NCBI GenBank assembly: GCA_913020045.1 | Contig: CAJWBE010000012.1 | Location: 1-64,000 of the forward strand | Direction of reading: 5' to 3' | DNA length: 64,000 bases | Source of the DNA: an uncultured Oleiphilus sp. | Lineage (GTDB): Bacteria > Pseudomonadota > Gammaproteobacteria > Pseudomonadales > Oleiphilaceae | In this document: positions 26,848 through 35,079 of the stretch, piece after piece | How the letters are laid out: every line of letters begins with the position of its first letter | Numbering within the stretch: the stretch's first letter is position 1 | Notes under the pieces: model-generated | The model's database searches: none | Told to the model about the DNA's origin: nothing | The model's input: only the letters and a program-made list of their open reading frames with translations | Program-made: the position numbers and the translations under genes

Positions 26848-26855
26848 GTAAATTG

Positions 26856-27281
26856 ATGCTCATGAAAGAATTTGAACATTGCCTCAATCTCGAATTGCGT
26901 AAAGCGAACCGAGTACTAAGTCAGATTTACGACAGTTACTTGTCTCCTATTGGATTGAAGACTAGCCAGTTTTCAATACTAAGGGCGATTCGTTTTCTTA
27001 AGCAAACGACTAATCGGGACTTGCAAGACGTGTTGGTGCTAGACCAAACTAGTTTGTCGCGTGCTCTCAAACCACTGATACGGGATGGTTACGTAGCAGT
27101 GAGTGCCGGTATTGATCGTCGTCAAAAACAGCTGCAGCTATCTGATAGTGGTAAGCAGTTATTCCGAAAAGCGGAGCCATTGTGGGGCGCCGCTCAAGCA
27201 CATGTTTCCTCCCGGTTGGGAGGGGAGGGCAAAATTGCGTTGCTGCAAGTAAGTGAGGCAGTCGTTGGGTTGAAGGGTTAA
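26856..27281 (+). CDS. MarR-family transcriptional regulator
   Basis: A longer frame starts at 26826, but the promoter-like elements overlap it, so I start at 26856 (MLMKEFEHC; the next ATG at 26862 is equally possible). The 141-residue product has the MarR winged helix (LKTSQFSILRAIRF, LVLDQTSLSRALKPLIRDGY, and the wing SAGIDRRQKQLQL). Such proteins repress efflux and detoxification genes until a small phenolic or lipophilic ligand binds. It is followed by an alpha/beta hydrolase and an RND exporter, each preceded by the ATGCATATGCAT element. A 54-base copy of its 5' end lies at 23897-23950. Confidence 0.9.
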   Translation: MLMKEFEHCLNLELRKANRVLSQIYDSYLSPIGLKTSQFSILRAIRFLKQTTNRDLQDVLVLDQTSLSRALKPLIRDGYVAVSAGIDRRQKQLQLSDSGKQLFRKAEPLWGAAQAHVSSRLGGEGKIALLQVSEAVVGLKG

Positions 27282-27300
27282 TTTTTTAAACTATAAATAC

Positions 27301-27312
27301 ATGCATATGCAT
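27301..27312 (+). promoter_or_regulatory. MarR-type operator element before the hydrolase gene
   Basis: A second exact ATGCATATGCAT, here extended to the palindrome CATGCATATGCATG (27300-27313), ends 15 bases before the hydrolase ATG. It also covers an upstream in-frame ATG, which is one reason not to use that as the start. Confidence 0.6.
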
Positions 27313-27327
27313 GCTCTGGAGATATAT

Positions 27328-28146
27328 ATGACTAATTTTGCATTGACGTTATTTCGTACTAAAAATCGTGCTTTGGGTGCGATTTTTCCATCATTTGCCG
27401 CCAAGCAGGCGAGAGGGTTGTTCTTGAGACCGCGTAGGTACCCGGTTAAAGATTGGGAAGCTCAAATGGAAACGCGTGGGCGGCGCATGAGCTATAGCCA
27501 AGGTTTGAGCGCCCTTGCATGGGGAGAGTCAGAACGGAAAGTTCTGTTGGTCCACGGATGGGAAAGCCGCGCGACACAGATGTCAGGTTTTGTGGATGAG
27601 CTCGTGAATGCGGGTTATCAGGTGATAGCGATTGATGGGCCTGCCCATGGTCATTCGCAAGGCCGTAGGGCGAACCCGTATTTATTCGCCCAAGCTGTTA
27701 CCAGCGCATACCAGACGCTAGGGCCTTTCGAGGGCGTGGTTGGGCACTCTATGGGAGGGAATGCCGTCGCCACGGCCATTGCCGAAGGTATAGATCCTTC
27801 GAGGGTGGTATTGATTTCGAGTCCGTCTTCGATCGAAGGCGTACTGCAGCGGTTTGCCAGTTTCGTGGGGTTGCCTAAGCGCAGTAAACACCGTTTTATC
27901 GGGCTTATCGAGCAAGCGGTGGGCAAACCTGCCTGGGCCTTGAACACGGCTTGCAATATCCGCAATACCCAAGCGAAAGGTTTGGTCATTCATGACCGCG
28001 CTGATCTGGAAATTCCTTTTTCAGACGCGGAGAAAATTATAGAAGAGTGGCAGTCGGCAGCGTTATATGTCACCGATGGTTATGGCCACAGGGCGATCGT
28101 TCGGCAGCCTCAGGTATGGAAAAAAGTTGTTGATTTTATGGCTTAA
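27328..28146 (+). CDS. Alpha/beta hydrolase
   Basis: I choose the ATG at 27328 (MTNFALTLFR) because GGAG stands seven bases upstream. The 272-residue product has an alpha/beta-hydrolase core with VLLVHGWESRATQM (oxyanion region), the nucleophile elbow GHSMGG (about 142-147), the acid in HDRADLEIPF and the His in DGYGHRAIV. It is cytoplasmic: no signal peptide. It follows the MarR gene and precedes the RND-LolA fusion gene. A role in cleaving a lipophilic ester or thioester related to the exported compound is possible but not shown. Confidence 0.88.
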   Translation: MTNFALTLFRTKNRALGAIFPSFAAKQARGLFLRPRRYPVKDWEAQMETRGRRMSYSQGLSALAWGESERKVLLVHGWESRATQMSGFVDELVNAGYQVIAIDGPAHGHSQGRRANPYLFAQAVTSAYQTLGPFEGVVGHSMGGNAVATAIAEGIDPSRVVLISSPSSIEGVLQRFASFVGLPKRSKHRFIGLIEQAVGKPAWALNTACNIRNTQAKGLVIHDRADLEIPFSDAEKIIEEWQSAALYVTDGYGHRAIVRQPQVWKKVVDFMA

Positions 28147-28150
28147 AAAC

Positions 28151-28162
28151 ATGCATACACAT
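28151..28162 (+). promoter_or_regulatory. Degenerate MarR-type element before the RND gene
   Basis: ATGCATACACAT matches the ATGCATATGCAT element at 10 of 12 positions. It lies 24 bases before the RND ATG at 28186. It may be a weak operator allowing separate control of the exporter. Confidence 0.4.
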
Positions 28163-28185
28163 AAATATTTGATTTGGAGATAAAA

Positions 28186-31100
28186 ATGAACAGACAGCCC
28201 CCAAGTATGGTTGAAGATTTTTTCAGGTGGGTCGTGACACACCCCCGTCGAATTCTTGCTATTGGTTTAGCATTATTATTGCTGTTCGGGTCTTTTCTGC
28301 CTTCCTTAGAGAAAGACACGCGTGCAGACGCTTTTCTAGCTGATGATAATCCAGCGTTGATATATAAAGATAAAGTTAGGGAAACCTTTGGATTAAGTGA
28401 TCCTATGGTTGTTGCGGTTGTGGCCGAGGAAACAATTTTTACGGCAGAGGGTTTGAATGCAATTCAGTCAATTTCCGAGTCGGTTCGCCTAGTTGAAAAC
28501 GTTGACCCTGATGGCATTACCAGCTTGGCGACCGAAAACAATATAGTCGGCACTGATGATGGAATGGAGGTGCAGCCATTTTTTGAAGGGCAGGTAGATT
28601 CTCAGGCAACAGCGAACATCGTGCGAGATGCGGTTCGCGCATTCCCGCTATATCAAGGTACGCTCGTAGCCAATGATGAAACCGCCTCCTTGATAGTGGT
28701 CGAGCTGATTGATGACGGTCAGGCTGAGGCCAGTTATCAGGCATTAGAGGCGAAGCTAAAAACGCTTAATTTGGCTGAGGGGCTTACATTACATGTAGCC
28801 GGTGAGGGTGCGATTTCCGGATATCTTGGAAGCTATATAGACTCTGATGCAAGCCGCCTGAACCCCATCGCTGCACTCATCATCACCTTGATTGTTTTTA
28901 TCGCTTTTCAGCGTGTTGCGCCCACATTATTGGCGAATGTGATTATTCTTGCGTCAGCTCTGATTACGTTCGGGGCCATGGCTGCAACGGGTGTTTCCTT
29001 TTTTGTGATCACCAATGCCTTGCCTGTCATTCTGATAGGCATCGCCGTAGCCGATAGTATTCATATTTACAGCGAATATTTTGAGCGCCGGGCGGCCTAT
29101 CCAAAGGAGTCAGTTAACGATGCCATCGTTGCCAGCATGGTTTCGATGTGGCGGCCTATTACCTTGACCACATTAACCACAGCGGCCGGTTTTCTAGGCT
29201 TATACTTTGCGGCTTACATGCCCCCGTTTAAATATTTTGGTTTGTTTACTGCGCTGGGTGTCACCAGCGCATGGTTGTACTCCTTGTTGTTCTTGCCGGC
29301 GGCCATGGCTGTGACAAAAACCCCGATACATCCACGTCTTGCGGAGAAACTCACCGCGTCGTCCGAAGGCAATAAGCGCGACTTGTTTGCACGAACCATG
29401 GTACAGCTGGGCAGGCTCACGATGCGTTTTCCCAAAAGTATTGTCTTGCTCTCTTTCATGGTGATTACGTTGGGGCTGTTTTCTGCACAAAACCTCGTGG
29501 TGAATGATGACCGTATCGACTCCTTTAACCCATCCGAAGCACTGTATCAGGCAGATAAGGAAATCAACTCACGTTTTGACGGGACTAATTATCTCGATGT
29601 AGTGGTGGAGACTCCGTACATTGAGGGAATTTTTGAACCCTCGGTGCTCAATAAAGTAGAAGCTTTGCAACACTATGCCGAAACCTTACCGCATGTGCAG
29701 GGTTCAGTTTCCATTGTCGATTACCTTAAACAAATGAATCGAGCATTGAATGAAGGCCAGCAAGCGTTATATTCGTTGCCCGACAATAGTGATTTGATAG
29801 CACAGTATTTTCTGTTGTATTCGACCTCTGGAGAGCCCACCGACTTCGAAGAAGAGGTAGATTATGACTATCGCTTGGCCAATGTGCGTCTGTTTATGAA
29901 CGAGGGCGCTTTTGTTGACAACAAGCATGTGGTTCTGGCGATGCAAGACTATATCGACACTGTTTTTAATGACGAGGCTGCTACTGCGACACTAAGTGGG
30001 CGAGTGAACCTAACCTATCATTGGATCAAAGATTTAGGGCGTAGTCACTTTCTGGGAATGGGCATTGCCTTGTTTTTGGTCTGGCTGGTGTCGTCACTGT
30101 TGTTTCGCTCTGTGGTTGCAGGTACGTTCGCATTGATTCCAGTGGCGACCAGTATTCTGTTGGTCTATACCGCGATGGTAGTCTTGAATATCGGCCTCGG
30201 AATTGGCACTTCCATGTTCTCGGCCGTGGCCATTGGCCTAGGTGTGGATTTTGCCATTCACACTATCGACCGGATTAAGGCTCTCTTTGCTGAGACGGGC
30301 TCGATTGCGACAGCGCTGAAGCAGTTTTATCCCAAAACAGGACGCGCCTTGTTTTTCAACTTGCTGGCTATTGGTTTCGGTTTTGGGGTTTTGATTTCTA
30401 GCAAAGTCGTTCCCTTGAATAATTTTGGCAACATTGTGGCGCTATCTGTCGTCACTAGTTTCTTGATCAGTATGACGCTTTTGCCAGCGATGATTTTACT
30501 GTTCAAACCTCGCTTTATTACGGGCAAACAGCCAAACCATAATGACGTTCCGAAGCGCGATCATGAGAAGAGCGCATCCATCACGGTGCTTACGATGGGT
30601 GCTGCGTTGCTCACTACCGTTATTTTTTTAAGTCCCCAGTTAATTGCGAGCGAGCTGCCAGAAGGCCGGTGGGTCGCTGAGCAGATTAATCAGGTGGACG
30701 AAGGCAATGTGCGGTTTTCAAAGGTTTCGATGACGCTCACAGACAAGCACGGCAAGGCCAGGGTGCGCGAGGCAGTGATATACCGCAAATACATTGGTGA
30801 AGAGAAGCGTACTGTTTTGTTTTATTTGCAGCCGCGCAATGTCAAGGATACGGCGTTTCTGACCTACGATTATCCGCAGTCAGAGGTGGATGACGACCAA
30901 TGGTTATATTTACCGGCCCTGCGTAAGTCTCGCCGAATCTCAGCCTCAGACCGTGGGGACTATTTTCTAGGAACAGACCTGACTTACGAAGATATGAAAA
31001 AAGAAGGTAAGTTTGACCTACAAGATTACCAGTTTAAAACACTTGGCATTAAAACGATCAATGGCCACAAACGGCTGTTGCTAGAGTCTTTGCCCCGTAC

Positions 31101-31389
31101 CGAAGCGATTGCTCGGGAGTTGGGCTATGGCAAGGTGCAAGCATGGGTAGATCCTGACAATTGGATCATCATGAAAGCTCAGTACTGGGACTCCGGAATG
31201 AACCTGCTCAAGTCGTTAGTATTAGATGATGTCCGGCAGGTCGACGGTATTTGGACCCGCCATAACCTGCGAATCGAGAATCATAAGAGCGGACACATCA
31301 CCGAATGGCACATTAGCGATGTTGACTACCATTCAGCTATCAGTGACAGCCTATTTAACCGTAACTCGCTCAAACGTGGTGCGCCATAG
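28186..31389 (+). CDS. MMPL/RND exporter fused to a LolA-like outer-membrane lipoprotein-sorting domain
   Basis: The start is the ATG at 28186 (MNRQPPSMVEDFF), with TTTGGAG seven bases upstream. Residues 1-790 form an MMPL-type RND pump: an N-terminal helix (about 20-42), bundles at about 220-400 and 610-780, and the Asp motifs GIAVADSIHIYSEYF and GLGVDFAIHTIDRI. After a helix (about 798-820, VLTMGAALLTTVIFL) that could be a former signal peptide, residues about 825-1067 match the LolA-like outer membrane lipoprotein-sorting family (QPRNVKDTAFLTYDYPQS, WLYLPALRKSRRISASDRGD, GYGKVQAWVDPDNWII). These two are usually separate neighbouring genes; here they are one frame. A DUF1302-type outer-membrane gene follows. 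The system may move a lipid or hydrophobic molecule outwards. Confidence 0.88.
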   Translation: MNRQPPSMVEDFFRWVVTHPRRILAIGLALLLLFGSFLPSLEKDTRADAFLADDNPALIYKDKVRETFGLSDPMVVAVVAEETIFTAEGLNAIQSISESVRLVENVDPDGITSLATENNIVGTDDGMEVQPFFEGQVDSQATANIVRDAVRAFPLYQGTLVANDETASLIVVELIDDGQAEASYQALEAKLKTLNLAEGLTLHVAGEGAISGYLGSYIDSDASRLNPIAALIITLIVFIAFQRVAPTLLANVIILASALITFGAMAATGVSFFVITNALPVILIGIAVADSIHIYSEYFERRAAYPKESVNDAIVASMVSMWRPITLTTLTTAAGFLGLYFAAYMPPFKYFGLFTALGVTSAWLYSLLFLPAAMAVTKTPIHPRLAEKLTASSEGNKRDLFARTMVQLGRLTMRFPKSIVLLSFMVITLGLFSAQNLVVNDDRIDSFNPSEALYQADKEINSRFDGTNYLDVVVETPYIEGIFEPSVLNKVEALQHYAETLPHVQGSVSIVDYLKQMNRALNEGQQALYSLPDNSDLIAQYFLLYSTSGEPTDFEEEVDYDYRLANVRLFMNEGAFVDNKHVVLAMQDYIDTVFNDEAATATLSGRVNLTYHWIKDLGRSHFLGMGIALFLVWLVSSLLFRSVVAGTFALIPVATSILLVYTAMVVLNIGLGIGTSMFSAVAIGLGVDFAIHTIDRIKALFAETGSIATALKQFYPKTGRALFFNLLAIGFGFGVLISSKVVPLNNFGNIVALSVVTSFLISMTLLPAMILLFKPRFITGKQPNHNDVPKRDHEKSASITVLTMGAALLTTVIFLSPQLIASELPEGRWVAEQINQVDEGNVRFSKVSMTLTDKHGKARVREAVIYRKYIGEEKRTVLFYLQPRNVKDTAFLTYDYPQSEVDDDQWLYLPALRKSRRISASDRGDYFLGTDLTYEDMKKEGKFDLQDYQFKTLGIKTINGHKRLLLESLPRTEAIARELGYGKVQAWVDPDNWIIMKAQYWDSGMNLLKSLVLDDVRQVDGIWTRHNLRIENHKSGHITEWHISDVDYHSAISDSLFNRNSLKRGAP

Positions 31390-31399
31390 GAGTTTTGTC

Positions 31400-32698
31400 A
31401 TGAAGATCAAAAGATACGTCGTGCCCTTAACCTTTTTAGCCATTTTGGCGTCTGCCCCAGTATGGGCGCTTTCGGTGGGCGGTATGTTAAAAACAGAGAT
31501 GGCCTACAGCTATTTGGATCACTACTGGCAAAAGCAAATGACAGAGCTTGAACTCGAGCTGAATAGTGCAGTGGGAGCCGGTGAGCTGACCTTGCTAACT
31601 CGAGCCAGTCTTGATCGGCAAGATTGGCTGAACGCTAGGCGGACTCCTGCAACTTATGCTGCAGGCCGGAGCCTGCGCCATGATGCTCGGCACGGTAGTG
31701 CCGAATTACGTGAACTTTATTGGGAAACTGAAATCGGTCAAACCTATTGGAAGCTGGGTAAGCAACAGGTCGTTTGGGGGGAGGCCGACGGCTTGAAACT
31801 TCTGGATGTGATCAACCCGCAAAGTTACCGGGAGTTCGTGCTCGATGATTTTGATGACTCCCGCATTCCATTGTGGATGATTAACGTAGAACATATCTTG
31901 CCCGACGATAGTGTTTTGCAGTTTCTGTGGGTTGTCGACAACACCACACACGAGCTTGCCGGAGCGAATTCCCCGTTTCGATTCACCAGCCCTTTGCTCG
32001 TACCGCAACCAAATATGGCCGCACAAGTTCAGGTTAACCCTCTGCAGGCTCCGCCTCGCGCTGCGTCTAACAACGACTTTGCCTTGCGATTGGCACGGTT
32101 TTGGAACGGGTGGGATATGACGCTTAACTACTTGTATCACACGGTTGATGAACCGGTGCTGCGTACGCGTCTGGAAGGTAGTCGTATCGTCGTTGATGGC
32201 GACTATGCGCGCAGTCATTTGTTGGGTGGCTCGGCTAGTACAGCGCTTGGTGACTGGATAATGCGGGTGGAGCTCGCCTTCGAGACGGACCGCTATCACC
32301 GCGCACAGGACGCGCTTCCTGGTGTGGTGAAAGCGAATCAGTGGGGGAGTGTGTTGGGGCTGGATTACCAGGGCTGGTCAGACCAGCTCGTGTCCGTGCA
32401 ATGGTTTCAAAGCCGGGTGCTCGGTCAGGCCGGCCGCACCGTAAAAGATAAGACGGAGCATGTGATGTCGCTTATATGGGAGCACCGATTTATCAACGAT
32501 ACGCTTACTGTGCGAGCAAGTAACCTGCATTCGCTGAATCGGGATGATGGTTTAGTGCGAGCAAAGCTTACGTACAACGCGTGGTCGGACTTGGACATTT
32601 ATGTGGGGGGCGATCGTTTCTATGGTAATAATGATGGTTTGTTCGGTCAGTTTGATCAGGCGGACCGTATCGTGTTCGGAGTCGAGTTTGGATTTTGA
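31400..32698 (+). CDS. DUF1302-type outer-membrane protein
   Basis: The likely start is the ATG at 31400 (MKIKRYVVPLTFLAILASAP) with GGAG six bases before it; the open frame extends upstream inside the RND gene. The 432-residue protein has a signal peptide ending near AWA or VWA-L, followed by alternating beta-strands and a C-terminal aromatic residue (FGVEFGF). WETEIGQTYWKLGKQQVVWGE is a typical strand-turn. Genes of this type are frequent partners of MMPL pumps and LolA-like proteins. It starts 10 bases after the fusion gene stop, so it belongs to the same operon and probably forms the outer-membrane part. Confidence 0.85.
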   Translation: MKIKRYVVPLTFLAILASAPVWALSVGGMLKTEMAYSYLDHYWQKQMTELELELNSAVGAGELTLLTRASLDRQDWLNARRTPATYAAGRSLRHDARHGSAELRELYWETEIGQTYWKLGKQQVVWGEADGLKLLDVINPQSYREFVLDDFDDSRIPLWMINVEHILPDDSVLQFLWVVDNTTHELAGANSPFRFTSPLLVPQPNMAAQVQVNPLQAPPRAASNNDFALRLARFWNGWDMTLNYLYHTVDEPVLRTRLEGSRIVVDGDYARSHLLGGSASTALGDWIMRVELAFETDRYHRAQDALPGVVKANQWGSVLGLDYQGWSDQLVSVQWFQSRVLGQAGRTVKDKTEHVMSLIWEHRFINDTLTVRASNLHSLNRDDGLVRAKLTYNAWSDLDIYVGGDRFYGNNDGLFGQFDQADRIVFGVEFGF

Positions 32699-32755
32699 TT
32701 TAGGGGGTGTGAGTTTTCTATATTCTAGCGCTAAACAACTTGCGTGATCTGTATC

Positions 32756-32789
32756 GCCCTGACCCACTTGTATTCAAGTGGGTCAGGGC
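32756..32789. terminator. Perfect 15-bp hairpin between converging genes
   Basis: GCCCTGACCCACTTG (32756-32770) and CAAGTGGGTCAGGGC (32775-32789) pair perfectly around TATT. It lies between the DUF1302 gene and the leftward membrane-protein gene. It has no T run on either side, yet a stem this strong is likely to end or protect both transcripts. Confidence 0.65.
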
Positions 32790-32807
32790 AGAAGAGCTTG
32801 GTGCGAA

Positions 32808-33260
32808 TTAGATCAAGTTATGCAAGGCTGTTGGCGGTAAGGAAATAGTATCCATATCGAAATCCAGCGACCGAATCATTTCTATTATAATCGCGCTTAC
32901 TAAGAGAATTAAGGCTAGACCGAAACCCACCACGCCGATGTTGATGTCAAAAAGTGTTTTTTCGCTGCCGTCTAGATACTTCATGGAGCCGCCGTATAAA
33001 TCTTGCATTGAAAAGGCAAGCAAAAAACTACCGGTCACAATCATGCTAAACACAGCGCTGAGTATGACCTCCTGTCGAACCCAACACCACCAAAGACAGA
33101 ATAGGCCAATCGCAGTGTTTGTGAGTAGTTGCCAGACCTCGTGAATGCGTGCATGCGGAGTCCAATCAGGATTGAACACATGGGTGTCGTTGATTTCCAG
33201 CAAAGGTACGCCGAGCGCATAAAGTGCAATACAAAATGTAATGATCAGTTTTTGGGTCAT
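32808..33260 (-). CDS. Four-helix membrane protein of unknown function
   Basis: The 150-residue protein has four predicted helices (about 5-20, 45-63, 65-85 and 105-125), with short charged loops and no cofactor motif. I do not recognise the family. AAGGAGG stands before the ATG. It follows the MAPEG gene by 33 bases on the same strand, and both face the TetR gene at 33844, so it probably belongs to that regulated unit. Confidence 0.8.
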   Translation of the reverse strand: MTQKLIITFCIALYALGVPLLEINDTHVFNPDWTPHARIHEVWQLLTNTAIGLFCLWWCWVRQEVILSAVFSMIVTGSFLLAFSMQDLYGGSMKYLDGSEKTLFDINIGVVGFGLALILLVSAIIIEMIRSLDFDMDTISLPPTALHNLI

Positions 33261-33293
33261 GATAGAGCCTCCTTTAGGCTTGATGACATCGCC

Positions 33294-33722
33294 TCAGTAA
33301 GCACCAAACAGTGCGAGAAGCTGCATAATGGACAGAGCAAGTAGTAATAATGTTCCAATAAGGAAGGCGCGAAAACGATGTGGAACGTGGTTGCTTGTAA
33401 TGTGGATATAGGCATGGATATAGCGGCTCGCGACATACACGCCAAGAAGAGTAGCGACCATCGGGCCGCTATTACCGCTCAAATATGCAATGAAGCTTAA
33501 GGCATAAAATAACATTGGCACTTGAAATTGATTATCGATGTTATTGGATATTTTTCGCACCTCCTCTGGCCAAGCATTTTTATCCAGAGCCGCGGCGGCG
33601 CGGTCTACTTGTTTGTTGCGAACGGCCTTGTTTTTTGCGATTCCCAGTTTAATGAACAGGGCAAAAACCAACAGCATGTGTGTCAAAACAGGCACAAAAA
33701 TAAGAGTGGAATCGGTTTGCAT
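33294..33722 (-). CDS. MAPEG-family membrane protein
   Basis: A 142-residue protein with four helices fitting the MAPEG family (DNQFQVPMLFYALSFIAY is the family core with the NxxQ-like element, and ASRYIHAYIHITSNHVPHRF the conserved ending). Eukaryotic members use glutathione for leukotriene or prostaglandin synthesis and peroxide reduction; bacterial ones are mostly unassigned. It is divergent from a TetR gene with two operator-like sites between, so it is probably induced by a ligand of that repressor. Confidence 0.85.
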   Translation of the reverse strand: MQTDSTLIFVPVLTHMLLVFALFIKLGIAKNKAVRNKQVDRAAAALDKNAWPEEVRKISNNIDNQFQVPMLFYALSFIAYLSGNSGPMVATLLGVYVASRYIHAYIHITSNHVPHRFRAFLIGTLLLLALSIMQLLALFGAY

Positions 33723-33809
33723 AGTTTTTTCCTTTTGTGAATCGGTGGATTCCTGCGTATTGATTGCCCTGAGTCATGGGGGCTTTGTTTACAGGAAAAA
33801 CATGTTAAT

Positions 33810-33851
33810 ATGGACGATGTCAATATATAAGTAAAAATGGACGGTGTCAAT
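33810..33851. promoter_or_regulatory. Two TetR operator-like direct repeats
   Basis: ATGGACGATGTCAAT (33810-33824) and ATGGACGGTGTCAAT (33837-33851) are direct repeats with one difference. Each holds a partial palindrome GGAC-N3-GTC. The second covers the TetR start region, the first lies 88 bases before the MAPEG start, so one repressor could shut off both directions. Confidence 0.6.
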
Positions 33852-34443
33852 TTTGAGTCAATCTATTAAGTATCATCATGGTAATTTGAAGGCAGAGCTC
33901 GTCTCGGCTGCCTTAGCGCTGCTTGACGAGCAAGGAATTGAAGGGGTAGGAATCAGGCAAATTGCGAGGCGTGTTGGTGTCGCGCATTCGGCTCCGGCCA
34001 ATCACTTTAAAAACAAACAAGCGTTGTTTACTGCCTTGGCAACGCAGTGCTTTGCAGACCTGAATTGCCTGCTGGACGAGCAAGTGTCGCCTGCGTTGGA
34101 TTTGTCGGCTGCGGTGCATGGTATTTGTCAGTGCCTGCTGAACTATGCGCTCACCTCACCGCATCGTTATAGTTTGATGTGGCGTAAGGATTGTGTTGAT
34201 ACACAAAATGCTGAGCTCGATGCAGCAATGGAGACCGTCTACCAAAAACTGCTCAGTGTGCTTGCATCGCATACTCAAGCTAAACAGGTGGACATTGAGT
34301 CTCAGGCTATTGCGATTTGGTCACTAATTCATGGGTATGTATCCCTCCGATTAGATGGGAGTCTTGGGAAGGGGCAAGATGACATCACCGGTTCTGATCG
34401 CTCAAATGCAATTGTATCGGTGCTGCTCGAAGGCTTGCTTTAG
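33844..34443 (+). CDS. TetR/AcrR-family repressor beside the MAPEG gene
   Basis: The frame opens with GTG at 33844; a TTG at 33853 is an alternative, since the operator-like repeat covers 33837-33851. The 199-residue product has the TetR helix-turn-helix (GVGIRQIARRVGVAHSAPAN and HFKNKQALFTAL, about 33-63) preceded by YHHGNL, typical of one TetR subgroup. The effector domain is longer and variable (IWSLIHGYVSLRLDG at the end). It probably regulates the divergent MAPEG and membrane-protein genes. Confidence 0.88.
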   Translation: MSILSQSIKYHHGNLKAELVSAALALLDEQGIEGVGIRQIARRVGVAHSAPANHFKNKQALFTALATQCFADLNCLLDEQVSPALDLSAAVHGICQCLLNYALTSPHRYSLMWRKDCVDTQNAELDAAMETVYQKLLSVLASHTQAKQVDIESQAIAIWSLIHGYVSLRLDGSLGKGQDDITGSDRSNAIVSVLLEGLL

Positions 34444-34571
34444 TTGGGCGGGTGCGAAGGCTCAATCATCAGGCGAAAGGTGCTCTAGTCGGCCCACCCG
34501 GATTCTCTCTTGCATCGGCTGAAACGGTTGGAGCATATACCCATTTCAAGGGAATTTTTTTGCATCCAAGT

Positions 34572-35000
34572 TCAGGGTTGTACTTTCTTATTTTGGGTAT
34601 GGAAGCCGGTAAAACATGGTGCTAGTGCACCGGACTTAAACCAATAGTCCTCTTCAGCAGTAAAAATATTGGCTTGTGGCTGTATTTTAGGAGGTTCATT
34701 AAGTGAGCCAGCCGGCACAATTAGGACCGTTTTTGATTTATTCAAAAACGGTAAACTAGAGCCACATATACTACAAAAACACTTGGGAAATTCCCTTGTC
34801 GAATGCTCATAAACGGTGACGCTGTCTTCGCCGCAAAGCCACTCAATGTTTTTTGGATAAGTTATTATATTAGAGGCAAATGCTGAACCAGTTAGCTGTT
34901 GGCATTGATTACAATGACATTGAAAAAAGTCTTTAAAGTCATCTGTGATGGAGAACTTTGTAATTCCACAAAGGCATCCCCCTGATAATATTTTGTTCAG
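34572..35000 (-). CDS. GFA-family (DUF636) zinc-binding protein, non-ATG start or damaged start
   Basis: On the minus strand a frame encodes the GFA domain: GGCLCGITKFS, then FQCHCNQCQQLTGSAF, FPKCFCSICGSSLPF and a C-terminal GALAPCFTGFH. All Cys motifs for two zinc sites are present (CxC, CHCxxC, CxxCG). No ATG precedes it in frame. CTG at 35000, ten bases after AAGGAG, is the best candidate. Family members bind zinc; one binds glutathione and was linked to formaldehyde. It may be functional with a rare start or may have lost its start codon. The 34444-34571 stretch is empty. Confidence 0.72.
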   Translation of the reverse strand: MNKILSGGCLCGITKFSITDDFKDFFQCHCNQCQQLTGSAFASNIITYPKNIEWLCGEDSVTVYEHSTREFPKCFCSICGSSLPFLNKSKTVLIVPAGSLNEPPKIQPQANIFTAEEDYWFKSGALAPCFTGFHTQNKKVQP

Positions 35001-35079
35001 ACTTTCGATGCTCCTTATTCTTCAAATCTAAAAGTCGTGAGTAGGTAAGTTTGGGACTATTTTATAGAGTAGTGCGTAG

